DNA of 64,000 nt, from the NCBI GenBank assembly GCA_037074765.1, contig JBAMDO010000194.1:42611-106610 (forward strand), given 5' to 3'. The notes beneath the pieces were generated by a model, which did no database searches, was not told where the DNA came from, and was given only the letters and a program-made list of their open reading frames with translations. Positions within the stretch are counted from its first letter, which is position 1. Each line of letters begins with the position of its first letter. This stretch comes from Mansonella perstans (taxonomy: Eukaryota > Nematoda > Chromadorea > Rhabditida > Onchocercidae). Of this stretch, positions 25,656-36,747 are shown piece by piece. The translations under genes and the position numbers were made by a program.

Positions 25656-28646
25656 ACACTGCTGCTCTATCTATATAAATACATGAGACAAGTATATATG
25701 ATACGTATAACAAGTGTTACGCTTTGTTTTAAGTAATACCAAAGTAAACGCAAAAATATTTTTTTTGTCAACATAGAGTAAACAAATATGAAGTCAATGC
25801 AAAGCTATGCAATGGAAGGAGGACAGATAGTCGTTTCTGAGTGTTCAAGTAATTGTGTCACGTAAAATGCTTGGTCAATAAACAATCTTGACATGAATGT
25901 AAGTAAGCATTAAGTAATTCATGTTTACAAAGCTAAGACATGTACGTGACATACGTATAAACACGTGATTACTAGACATGTAAGTGAAATATATACATAT
26001 GCGTGATTACTACACATTCTCTACTTTATTCCGTAATAAATATACTAGTTTCAAGATCTCTTAGCTTTTCTTTGATTTCCTCGCCAGTATTTCAGTTATC
26101 TTTTGTTCTTATTGAATCCATGTTGTTGTTTGAGATGCGTGTGATTTTTTTTTTATAATAACGTTACTAACTGATTTTTCACGTGAACATCACGATGTGA
26201 CACATTTATTATATTTCTTCAGTAGTTCGTTTGCTTGATTAAATAATTAGTCAGTTAGTTGATTAATTCAGTATAAATTTAACTTATCAATTCCTTCATT
26301 CAAATTATTCATTTCTTTTTATTCATTCGTTCCTTTACAATAATACTTACAGATTTTTTTTTTGAAATAGATTTCAACATTTGCAAATATTTTTCTTTTA
26401 TTTGAATTCAGAAAAATCCTAACATTTACAGTAGATGACAGACAACATGTCATTTCAATTTTAGATTGCACATTTCTTCCCATTCATTCATTTGTGACAA
26501 CAATGAAACAAAAAATAGTTATAAGTAAAGTGAAAGTCTAAAGTCTATCTATACTTATCTTCAATCTTAGATAAAACTTATCAATCAAATCATTTCAAAT
26601 TACTTTTTTTCTAATTTTTTTTTTTTTTTTTTTTTTTAAAAAGATCAATCAGCAAAATTGTCGATTATCATTTTATAGGGAAATTGATCAATTATTTTGC
26701 AGTGAAAAAATTATGCGCAAAAAATATTTCTTCGAAATGAATATTTTACATTAATATATTCATTATTATTCAGAATTGTACAGAAAAAAGAAATTTGATA
26801 AATTGAACAAATTTGTTTAATTAACGAAAAAGTAAATTTTTCAAAATTTTCTTTTTTTTTTCAGATTGGTTTAAATTAGACAAAAGCAAATAAAAATAAC
26901 TTTTAGAAAATGAATTGCTTAATTTTCTATTGTAAACTATCAATGAAAATCAACAGTGTCATCAAAAAAAAAAAAAAAAAGGAAATGATATAAATGTTAA
27001 AGTAGATAAAACATTTATACATAATCAATACAGTATATTATATCAGTATGTTTTAAAGTAATCTAACATAAATAGATTAGCAATATGTCTCAGATAAGGT
27101 TAAGATGAACTTTTTATTTTCCGGCCCGGAAATCTGAAATTTCACGAACTTTTTATTTTCCGGAAATATGAAATTTCATGAATTTTTTATATCCCGGGAG
27201 CCTGAAATTCCATGAACTTTTTATTTCCCGGAAACCTGAAATTTCGTGGACTTTTTATTTTCCGGAAATCTAAAATTTCATTTAATCAAATCAATTTTTG
27301 CTTTAATAAGTTAACGCTAAGAGCATGAATAATAATAACAGTCGCAGGTGCAATTGTCCAATCAAAGTAATCTCTTTTTCTCTGCCTCTCCATCTCTCTC
27401 TCTCTCTCTCTTTCTATGTCTTTCTTAAAAAAAAGGACATTCTTTAATTTTTTGAAATTTTACAATGATTATAACAAAAGTGGGAATTGATTAATTGAAA
27501 GAAATTGATGTGATAAAGAAATTTGTAAACTTTCTTTGTAAATTCGTTATGTGAGAATTTTTCAATTCAGTTAGGATTTTGTTTTTGTCACATAAAGTCG
27601 TAGGAATATTACTTTTTTTTTTTTCTTTTTAAAAATTTGTATTATTTGTTGCTTAATGTAAAAATGTAATAAAATTTATTCATAAAATGAAATCTCAAAA
27701 TTCGTTAACTTTTTTATTTCTTCCAACGAAAAAGTAGTGGAAGTTTAGCTATACTGAAACTATGTTTAGTCTTGCAAAATACTATCATTGCATGCGTACA
27801 ATGTTCGCACACATTAATGTATGCAAGCATTTTATGATATAATGCATGCATATATAATAATTTGTTTCAACAATAATTAATTATCTCCTATTTTGTTATT
27901 TAGAAATGAATATCATATAATGTTTAAAAGAAAAACGGTTCTTTTTTTTTTATTTCTTCTGGACAGAATGCTAATTTATGCCAAATATTACATTCAGATT
28001 GATTTATAAATTGTAAATTAATTAGAAATTAAATTTAAATTCAATGTTCAATTTACATCATACATCCATCTGTTTCTCTAATCTCTCCTGCTTCCTATAC
28101 TAATTTCAATTTTTCATCGATCTATAAACACTCCTTATCAAGTGATATATTTCGCAATTGTCGAGCAATTTTTTACGTGTTTTAAATTTGCTATTTTTTT
28201 AAACGTTTTTTAAGATTTTATGGTTTTATTATAATTTGTGATAAGATAGTAAGAAATCGAGATTAATGTTATTAAGGGAATTTTCAAAATTTCAATTTTA
28301 TGATAGAAGTTGCAGAATACTTGTAGCAATCCGAAACAATCCGGTAGTTAGATTACAAAAGTAGTTCTAGTGATACTTCAGAAAATTATAACAGTAGTTC
28401 AACCTGGTATATTTTTATCTGTACACTTTCGCATGTATGATACACATTCAAACGCTGCAAAAACTCCTCGTTACATTTGAATTCATTTATCTCCTGTAAA
28501 TATCAACCAGATTATAGAAACAGTTCTGCCGATATCTTGCAACATTTCAAAGCAGTACAATCGTTTTGCTAGCATACATTTACAATTTTTCAATCCAATA
28601 TTTTTTTATGCAGTAGAAAGGCTTATTAATCTATTATTTTCAGGCA
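25656..28646. promoter_or_regulatory. Divergent intergenic region between the MSH4 and SMYD genes
   Basis: About 3 kb separates two divergent start codons, so both promoters should lie here. It is AT-rich, with poly-T runs (26614-26637), a (TC)n run near 27390-27412 and a CCGG-containing minisatellite (listed separately). The missing 5' exon of the SMYD gene may also be here, but I could not identify it. Confidence 0.4.
27106..27281. repeat. Minisatellite, about 33-39 bp unit, 5 degenerate copies
   Basis: Five successive copies of a unit running GAACTTTTTATTTTCCGGAA followed by ATCTGAAATTTCAC. The copies differ by point changes and by an expanded CCGGCCCGG in the first. The CCGG or CCCGGG core in each copy stands out in otherwise AT-rich DNA. 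Confidence 0.85.
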
Positions 28647-31600
28647 ATGGTTGCTTCTCTTACTACACTGATTGAAGAAATGCCATTGGCGCATGTGGTT
28701 GACAATAAATTTGTCGATAAAGTTTGTGCCTATTGTATGTTACCGCTATGGGAGAGGTAATTTTCGCTGATTTTAAATTAGACTAGAAATTTAGATGGAA
28801 AAAAAAATTTAGATTGACCATCTCGAAACAGTGTTCCATTATTCAACTCCTATCTTTCCAATTATATTCTCTAGGATAGAAATACATCTTTAGTCTATCA
28901 GTTGTGTAAATGTATAGTCTAAAACTAGTGATTATAGCAAATAATGAATACTTTACGGTTTGCTTCATTCTTTGACTAGGTTGTACTAAAGAGAAATCCT
29001 TTCCTAACTTGCCCTATCAGTCAGAACAACTTGATGGAGACTCGACTGTCGAATTTTTAATCATCAAATGACCATATTTAATGACACGCTAATTTTATGA
29101 AGTGTCCACTAATCAGTTGATGTTTATATACACGCACAGTGGAAAAGACAGCGAGAGAAAAAGAAACGATTAAGTTAAAACGATAGCTGTAATGTAGAAA
29201 AAAGTTTGATATAAACACAAAATGGCTATAAACTTTAATTCGAACCTCAATTTCAAAAAGCTTTTGGAAATATTAATTCTGAATTAGTAGGCTGCCATGA
29301 AATCAGTTAGGAAGTTTGATGATATTCGTGCTATAGTAATACTAAAAAATTTCATTGCAGAATTAAGCTTAAAAATTTACACTTTTAATTTGAACTGTTT
29401 CTTCATGAGAGTTGTTTGAGATAACTAACAGCAATAGGAAGAATAGTTTAACTTGATAATTTTTGCTTTCTGCTGAATTACTTTGTTTTATTCAGTTAAA
29501 CTTTTATCTTTATCTTTGTTCTTTTCTTTCTTCCTTTCAATTTTTAAATCCTCTGTTTTAGAGATGTTCAAGAGAAGCTAAGTCGTTGTGCTGGCTGCAA
29601 GTTCACCCACTACTGTAATGCCAAGTGTCAGAAAAAGGATTGGCTTATTCATAAGGTTTGCTTATTTGCAACCTGCAACTGAAATTTAGTTTTACCCCAT
29701 TTGTATCAAAAACATAACATTGGTCTACTTGAGCATGCCAGTTTAGATTTAAGTAATAAGCGTTGAATCAGAAGTCAAATATATGCTATTAACATAGCAT
29801 CTTAAAATCTTTGAGTAGAATTCATCGGAAGTTTTTCGAATTTGAAATGATGGAAAACGGATCGGTTATTTTTTCATTAATTATGAAAAGAATGTAAGAT
29901 CTATACATAGCAGTTATAGTTGTTCGGACAAAAGTTTTGGTCAAATGCTTGCAACCTAAAATCTTAACAAGATAGTGTTAAAAAATAATGATCTAATTTA
30001 TAAACTTGGTTTGTGTGAAAGCTAGTAAATTTTATATCATGAGCATACTTTATACAGTATACTTTTTCTCGAACATACTCTTTCTGCCTTTTTGGAATAA
30101 ATTTCATTTATTATAATACTGTGCTTGTTCACACAGTATTGATGCTTGTGTTTGATTTTGTAATTTATTTTTTCTAGATAGAATGCTCATACTTGTCACG
30201 TGTGGCACCACGGATTCCGCAATCACTGCCACGATTAATAGGTCGGATAATCACGACATTACAGCACAGTGGTGATAAAAATCCTGCTTTCAATGGACGT
30301 ATTTTCGCTTCTTTAAAAAGTCGTAAGTTTCATTCTTTTCTCAGCTAATTACCGGAATTTTGTACATTCCCGAGCGAGACCTTTAGTCCCTCTGTTATTT
30401 AAATCGTTGATGATTCATAATTGCTGATTCGATTCGGTTGGTATTCAGAACTCTTTCCTTCGCTCCTAAAGTTTAAGGTACATATGTTTCGTACATTGTT
30501 GCAAATCGTTGCTACTCGACTTAAAGTTTTTACTCAGATTTTATTAGAGATTCCACTATTTATTCTTCTTCACTTTATGCGAACACAATCAGATAAGTAA
30601 AGTGTTTTGACAGTATTGAAGAGATATTTCATTTTAGAATCTTCAATAAAATCTGAGTACACGGGGAACTTCTCGACTGTACATCACTAGCGTTTGAAAG
30701 TAAATATAATTTAAATACAATTTATTATTGTCTATAGATGACTCTTCAAAGTTTGCCTTAACTATAATTTTTAAACAGTGTGAATGAAAACGTTGCCAGA
30801 ATATTTATGACGGACGTTCAAATACTTACTATCTTTAAAGATGCTGCTGATATCGAGAAAGATGAAGAAAAGAGGAATGGATTTATAGCTATAGCACATG
30901 TTATCAAAGATTACCTTCCAAAAGGCCAGATGCCATCCAGCACTGAAATATTCAATATTTTTTGTAAGGTAAGCCTTTCAGTTTGTTTTTATTAGTTTTT
31001 GGAAGGTTCATTATTTTATAATCCATACCAAATAACCGCAAAGAACTATCAGCAATAATCAACTTCTAGAGGTTTAGGACCAGACTTCTATTTCATTTTA
31101 TATTTGTACCACGAAAATACATATCCTAAATGATGTGATATTTTATATACTTTCCAAGTTTGAATGACCAAGATGTTTTGCTAAGGGAAGGTTGTTTTTT
31201 GCTGACAACATCAAATCTCATTCACATAAAGTTGATTTAATTTGAGATGCGCCTTTTTTCATCTGGTATTTGAATACTTCATAGAATAAACTTCTATTAT
31301 CATCATTACCAGAGCTTACAGTTTTATGTCTTTATTTGTTGAAAAAAAGTGGAAGATTTTATACCCAGTAACACTCTGGAATAGTTATCAATCATACTTC
31401 CTAAAATAGTTCTATCAATTAATTAGTTGCAGGTTTTGATCAATGCATTGGTAATTACAGACTCGTGTTTAAACAGGACTGGTGTCGCAATTTATCTAGG
31501 GTTAGTTTTGTTTTTTCTTTTTTTTGGTAAATACTGCTCAAAAACGGGCTATTCTGTAAAGCCAAAAGTCTCTTATCTTTATCATTTAGGTTTTTTTCCT

Positions 31601-33915
31601 TCTTCTGTATGCTCTAATTTTTTTTTGTTCTGATCAGGAAATAAATCTGTTATTTAAAGCTATTGCTTAGCCATCATTTGTTCCATTATTTTTTATTCCT
31701 AAAGCTTTTATTTATTTCTATAAAAAACTGTTATTTATTCTTCAAATTTCATCATCATCCACTGTATCGATTTTTTAATTTGCTAATTTGTTTAAGTAGG
31801 ACATTTTATCAGCGAGAAGCAGGATATTGTTAGGAAACCTCTTTTCATATCGATGTCAGTTGTCAACTTCTTTCCTAAAGCGATATTATCATTTCCACTT
31901 TTTTGTGTTTAGTTTTACTTCTTTTGTGTCCTTCATGATACTATTTGACATTTTTTTTCCAGACTTTCAGTTTTGGATCATAGCTGTAAACCAGATGCAT
32001 TTATCATTTTCAGTGGTACGAAAGCAATTTTAAGATCATTGAATAAAAATATAACGGAGTTCAACGATAATGTTTGTTATTATCTTATAAAAAATCTTTT
32101 AAATATTAGATTGATATAACAATATAGAAAATGGTCTTATGAATGAGAGGGAAGAAATCCTGATTATGCATGTTAAGAAAGATTTAAGAAAATTCACATC
32201 TTTTGAAGTCTGTTAAGGAGATTTATGTTTTTGAATTTTACGGTTTAATTGTTTTAATTGACTAACTTACTCCGCTAGTTTTATATAAAGTTATAAGTTA
32301 ATTACAGTTGCGCATTCCATACTGTGACTTATTGGATCTCAAATCTACACGGTGGGAAACTCTGCAAAAGCAGCACAATTTTATATGTAATTGTGAAATT
32401 TGTCAAGATTTTGAAATGGTAAGTTATTTGTTCGTTAGGTAGTATCTGATAAAAATTTGGTCGTAATTCAGGGAAGTTTATTTGTTGATGTAAATGTCTT
32501 TCGATTTTCTAGCGCTGGTAATCTAAAATGATTTAGATGAATTTCAGGATCGGCAGAAATGCTCACTGCGATGTACCAAATGCGCAGATGGTTTCTGTCC
32601 ATACAGTTCTGATGATAACGATGCAGAAAAACGATGTAAAGTTTGTGGCGAAATATCAGTTTTCAATCCTGATTGTTTGCAAAAGTTGTATCAACGATTA
32701 ATAGCTCCTAGTGAGTTTTTATAAGAAATGAAAATCATTTGGATTTATGCCTATTGAACAAATAAGGAAAACATTCCGAATGCTTCTCGTGTTAATTTCC
32801 GGTTCAAATCTACTTCTGATTAATGAAGACATTGAAATTGATTTTCCACAGATATTTCCTTTTCTCTTATTTTTTCCATTGTTTTAAGGATCCGAGGAAA
32901 AGCACTTGAATGAACTAATAGATTTATATCACGAATTTGAAGATGTTTTCTCGCCGTACAATGTTCCTCTTTGTAAATTTGCGGAAAATATTATGATCTC
33001 AGCATTGAATAATGAAAAGTATGATGAAGCACTCGATTATGCCGAGAAAACACTTCTTTGCTATAGGTTCTTTCTTACAATTTTGAAGGAATTAAATGAC
33101 TGAATTTCTAAATTTAATAAGATTTAATGAAGATTTAAAAACTAGTACGGTTTGGAATTTCATTTTCATCTGAAATAATTTTGAGAACTTTTATATTTTT
33201 GTTTTTTCCTTTCTCGAAATTTTATCGTTTGATTGTTTTAGTTATTTTTTAGAACATATTATCCAGAAGGTCATCCTTCGCCTTCTGTGCGCATGTTTGA
33301 ATATGCAAAATTGTTGATGTTGCAGCAAAATCAAGAATCTATTCCTGTACTACGAAAGGTTTTATTTTTAGTTCATATAACCACTCTCCATAGTGTTCGG
33401 TTGTTTTTCCAGTACTTCTTTGCATATTTTTTTCGCTAAAGTGAATAGCTTTTTTTCTGGAAAATTGTATTTTCTGGATCTTATTTCTGGGTATTTTATG
33501 CTGATTTTTTGATGATCATTAATTATTTTGCGCATATTTCTCCTCTTTCCTAAAAAATTTCCATTATTGTAGGGTATCTTCTCATTGGAATAGTAGTAAT
33601 TATTATGTATAATTTTTTATAAATTTATGATCTTCATATTCTTTCCTGAAAAAAAAAGCTGAGCAAATCAAAATTCTAGATTTCCGATAAGTTGTATGAT
33701 ATTGCTGTGCTATCAAATTTTGAGATTTTATATGTTTTTTCAAATGTCCTTTGAACTGTATTAAGTATCAGTTCATAACTGGATTGCAATTTTTGTAAAA
33801 CTTTCAGGCTTTAAAAATGATATGCGAAAGCTATGGTTCTGAAAGCGGTTTTGCATTTAATACTGCCAGATTGCTGAATGACTTAGAAAAAAATGTGCCA
33901 ACTGCTTCATCGTAG
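28647..33915 (+). CDS. SMYD-type MYND/SET domain protein, 11-12 exons, degenerate SET core
   Basis: Related to SMYD3-type lysine methyltransferases. Exons: 28647-28756, 29562-29655, 30178-30322, (30738-30750), 30779-30968, 31433-31500, 31963-32071, 32308-32418, 32548-32710, 32889-33066, 33253-33358, 33808-33915; about 464 aa. The MYND finger (residues 27-71) is complete: CAYC, CAGC, HYCNAKC, HKIEC. The SET core is GVAIYLGLSVLDHSCKPD where active SMYDs have NHSC. Post-SET cysteines are present (CNCEIC), followed by an extra Cys-rich segment and the TPR-like C-terminal domain. The N-terminal SET piece with the GxG SAM-binding motif is missing in front of residue 1. The first ATG lies three bases behind ATTTTCAG, so either a trans-spliced start or an upstream coding exon is possible. 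The join from 30322 to 30779 needs a phase-changing micro-exon: 30738-30750 fits but leaves a 28-nt intron; 30449-30470 also fits. The start and this join are uncertain, the family assignment is not. Confidence 0.85.
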
Positions 33916-35749
33916 CGATATAATTGGCTGTTATTGATTGTTCATTCTTTAATTTTCATAATTATTTTTTCTTTTTCAGCCGATTCGTCCTGTGAATTAT
34001 AAATATGATTTTTCTTTTTTTTTTTTTTTTTTGCTCGATTTAGACAGCTATTGATTGGTCAATCAATAGTAAGCGTTTGAAACTGATGATAATTTATTTT
34101 ATGCTGTTTTTCTGTGAAATCTCAATCTAATTCGGCGCGAAGTAGAAATTGATATTTCTTATTAAAGCACAGAAAATCTTGCGTTTGGAATGGAAAAAAT
34201 TTATTCATATAGCGACTTCCTTGTTCCATAAAATTAGAATCAGACTTTTGATGATTATACTGATTTTTAGGATTTAATATTATGAATATTTCCATTTTAT
34301 GTTTATAGCTTTAACTGCACAGATACTCATACTAGTAGTTTTACTCGGCCGAGAATTTGTGCTTTAAGTTATTGCTGTATTCAGCATGAGTAAATATTGA
34401 AGTAAGGATGTTCAGGTGAAATATTTGAAAATGATGAGATGGGAAAAATTTGTTGTAAAGATTCTATTTCGATTAAAGTCATTCATTTGACACGGATTTA
34501 ATTCATTGAATTTAATTTTTAATTCTTCATTTTTAAATATTTTCAGTTCTTCGTCTTTAATTCTCCCTTTCTACTTCTCCCCTTGCAGTAATTAATAGCT
34601 CATTATAATAGCAGTGTGCCGGTGCCTGTGTCACCGCTATTATAGTGAGTTATTAATTACTTATGTAAGATTTATGAAGCTTTTCTATAAATTACTATTA
34701 AACTACAGAAATTCAGTATTAAAATTGTTGCGACGTTAAATTTAATATTAAATTTTTAGTATTGAATTAAATTTAATATTAAGATTGTTAAAAATTTCAG
34801 ATAAAATTAGCTCTAAAATTAGTTTAATTTTATTCCATTTCTTTTTTCTTATTTCAAAAAAAGAAACTAAGGGAAAAAGAAGAAGATAAAAATATTCCAC
34901 TTTGAGGTTAACACATAATTAATTAAAATTTCTTAAAAATTTTTTTTCTGTAAATTATTTCAATTGCAGTTCTTTTTATAAAATTGGGGCTTGATTATTG
35001 AATCACTATAGAGAGCAGGTGAGAGATGAGGAATGAAATGTACATTTGTGAATCAACATATGAGTGATATATAAATCTTGTTGTCCAGTAAACTTCTTTT
35101 TCGTCACTTCCATGCGTAGAAATGTTTAATAATATTTAGCTGAGAATATATACATATATATATATTTTTTGTAACCAGTTATCCAGTTATCTAGTATTCG
35201 AGTTAATCTAATTAAATGAAATTAAATTTGGAAAAATAAATTTTATTTTCAAATTAGATTCATTTAATGTAACTTAATTTCGAAAAAAAAGTGTTGACTT
35301 TTTATTTCTTGAAATTCTTTTAATTAGCACTAAAATATATACGTGTTAACAATGTAATCAATTTTCTAATTATTATTAACTAATTGTCGCAATGTTTTAA
35401 ACTTTCACAAATTCACAAATTTTTATTGTTTATTTGTTATTATTTGTGACAATCAATGATTATACAAATTCTCAAACCACTACTTGAAGATTCATTGTTG
35501 ATAATTAATTAGCATCATGTAAGTTAACTGTTTTTCGAACTCTAAGCTATAATGCATTATTAATTTCTTCGTTCATTACTAATTAACAATATGTTTTTGT
35601 CATTCTTCTTCTTTATCCATATTTTTTCCTATCCTTATTCCAGGAAAAAACACCGATCTTGTTATTTTTTGGAAAAGAAAAAAATAAAGCGTTTTAACAA
35701 AAATATTGATCGAAGAATGCCGTATTAAAATGTCAGTATCAAATATTTT
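33916..35749. other. 3' flank of the SMYD gene, intergenic
   Basis: AT-rich sequence without supported exons. It contains the long hairpin at 34588-34660 and a short TA run near 35152-35167. The first few hundred bases probably form the 3' UTR of the SMYD gene. Confidence 0.4.
34588..34660. repeat. Long imperfect inverted repeat (hairpin), about 30-bp arms
   Basis: The arm GTAATTAATAGCTCATTATA continues to AATAGCAGTG and is answered by CACCGCTATTATAGTGAGTT and ATTAATTAC. In RNA the stem has two G-U wobbles and one A-C mismatch over about 29 bp, with a loop of 13-14 nt around GCCGGTGCC. It could be a MITE remnant or a hairpin RNA precursor, and the sequence alone does not decide. Confidence 0.8.
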
Positions 35750-36075
35750 TTTTTCCTGCAATAAAAATAGCAATTTTTTGGTAATCCAAAAGGATAAAGC
35801 GTCAACGCGAAAAAAGCTATCTCAGGGGCATCCAACATAACAGGCAATATCCAATTACCAAAACAAGCATAACTATTGAAAAAATTATTAAAACACCATG
35901 CACACAGTCAAAACAGAATTATGAACCTGATCTCTATCAAAAAATAAATATCCTTTAGGACTGGAGTTCTAAACGAATAATTGTGATTAAAGCTGAATCG
36001 CTCAAACTGGCCCAGTATCCCAAACAATATAATAAATATCAGTATTAATAGTATTATAAATTCTTTACTTCAAGA
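35750..36075 (-). pseudogene. cox1: Nuclear mitochondrial insertion: 5' part of cox1
   Basis: On the minus strand, broken reading frames match the N-terminal third of cytochrome c oxidase subunit I. Recognisable pieces in order are GYWASLSDSALITIIRLEL, a shifted segment for YLFFDRDQ, VHNSVLT, FGNWILPVML and DAPEIAF, then ALSFWIT in another frame. Stops and frameshifts separate them, so it is non-functional. It follows the nad4 fragment directly, as in nematode mitochondrial genomes. Confidence 0.88.
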
Positions 36076-36747
36076 AATTACCGAAAGTTATCCCACAAAA
36101 AATTTGCATATTAAATAACAAAAACAAACCAAAAAAATTATAAACCATCAATATAAGAGACAAACAAGTAATATTGCGACTGTCAAAGACATAACAACTT
36201 CTTGCCAACCGGGAAACATACTATAACGTAAATAGAATAATAAGAAGGAACTAAATGGTAAACAAAAAACAAAAAATGAAAATAAACCAATTCAATATCA
36301 AATACTCAGAAAAAAAGAATTAGAAATAGGAAAGCCAAAATTAGAATCATTGTTGAACAAAATATTAAGCTAAACAAAATAGTAACATTAAAATACCCTT
36401 GCAAATAATAAACCAAACGACTGCCCGCAATATGGTAAAATTCTTCAATAAAATAACATACTAATACAGTAGTATACCCATGTACTAGTATTATAGTCAA
36501 ACATATACTTTTACCATAATCTAACATTCTACCAATACGGTAAATAGAATAAACAGCCAAGAGACTTGCAATCATTCTCAGTCATACAAAAAAAATGAAC
36601 AAAAAAATTTTCTAATCAAAGAAAACAAAAATAACAATTCTATGCTAAAATAATTCAAAGATTTACTAGTACGAAAAGTTCAGCACCGCCTAACTTGAAT
36701 ATAACCCAGCCAAAATAATGCTAGTCTTAGTTAGCATCATTTTGGCT
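36076..36747 (-). pseudogene. nad4: Nuclear mitochondrial insertion: 3' part of nad4
   Basis: On the minus strand, the sequence resembles the C-terminal half of NADH dehydrogenase subunit 4. It shows SIILAGLYSKLGGAGLFRTS near 36660-36720 (one shifted codon), then a frame with ILVHGYTTVLVCYFIEEFYH and IAGSRLVYYLQGYF (36306-36575), then hydrophobic residues towards the end of the gene. Internal stops and frame changes are present. It is GT-rich on the coding strand, as expected for nematode mtDNA. The right end coincides with a short fold-back. Confidence 0.88.
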
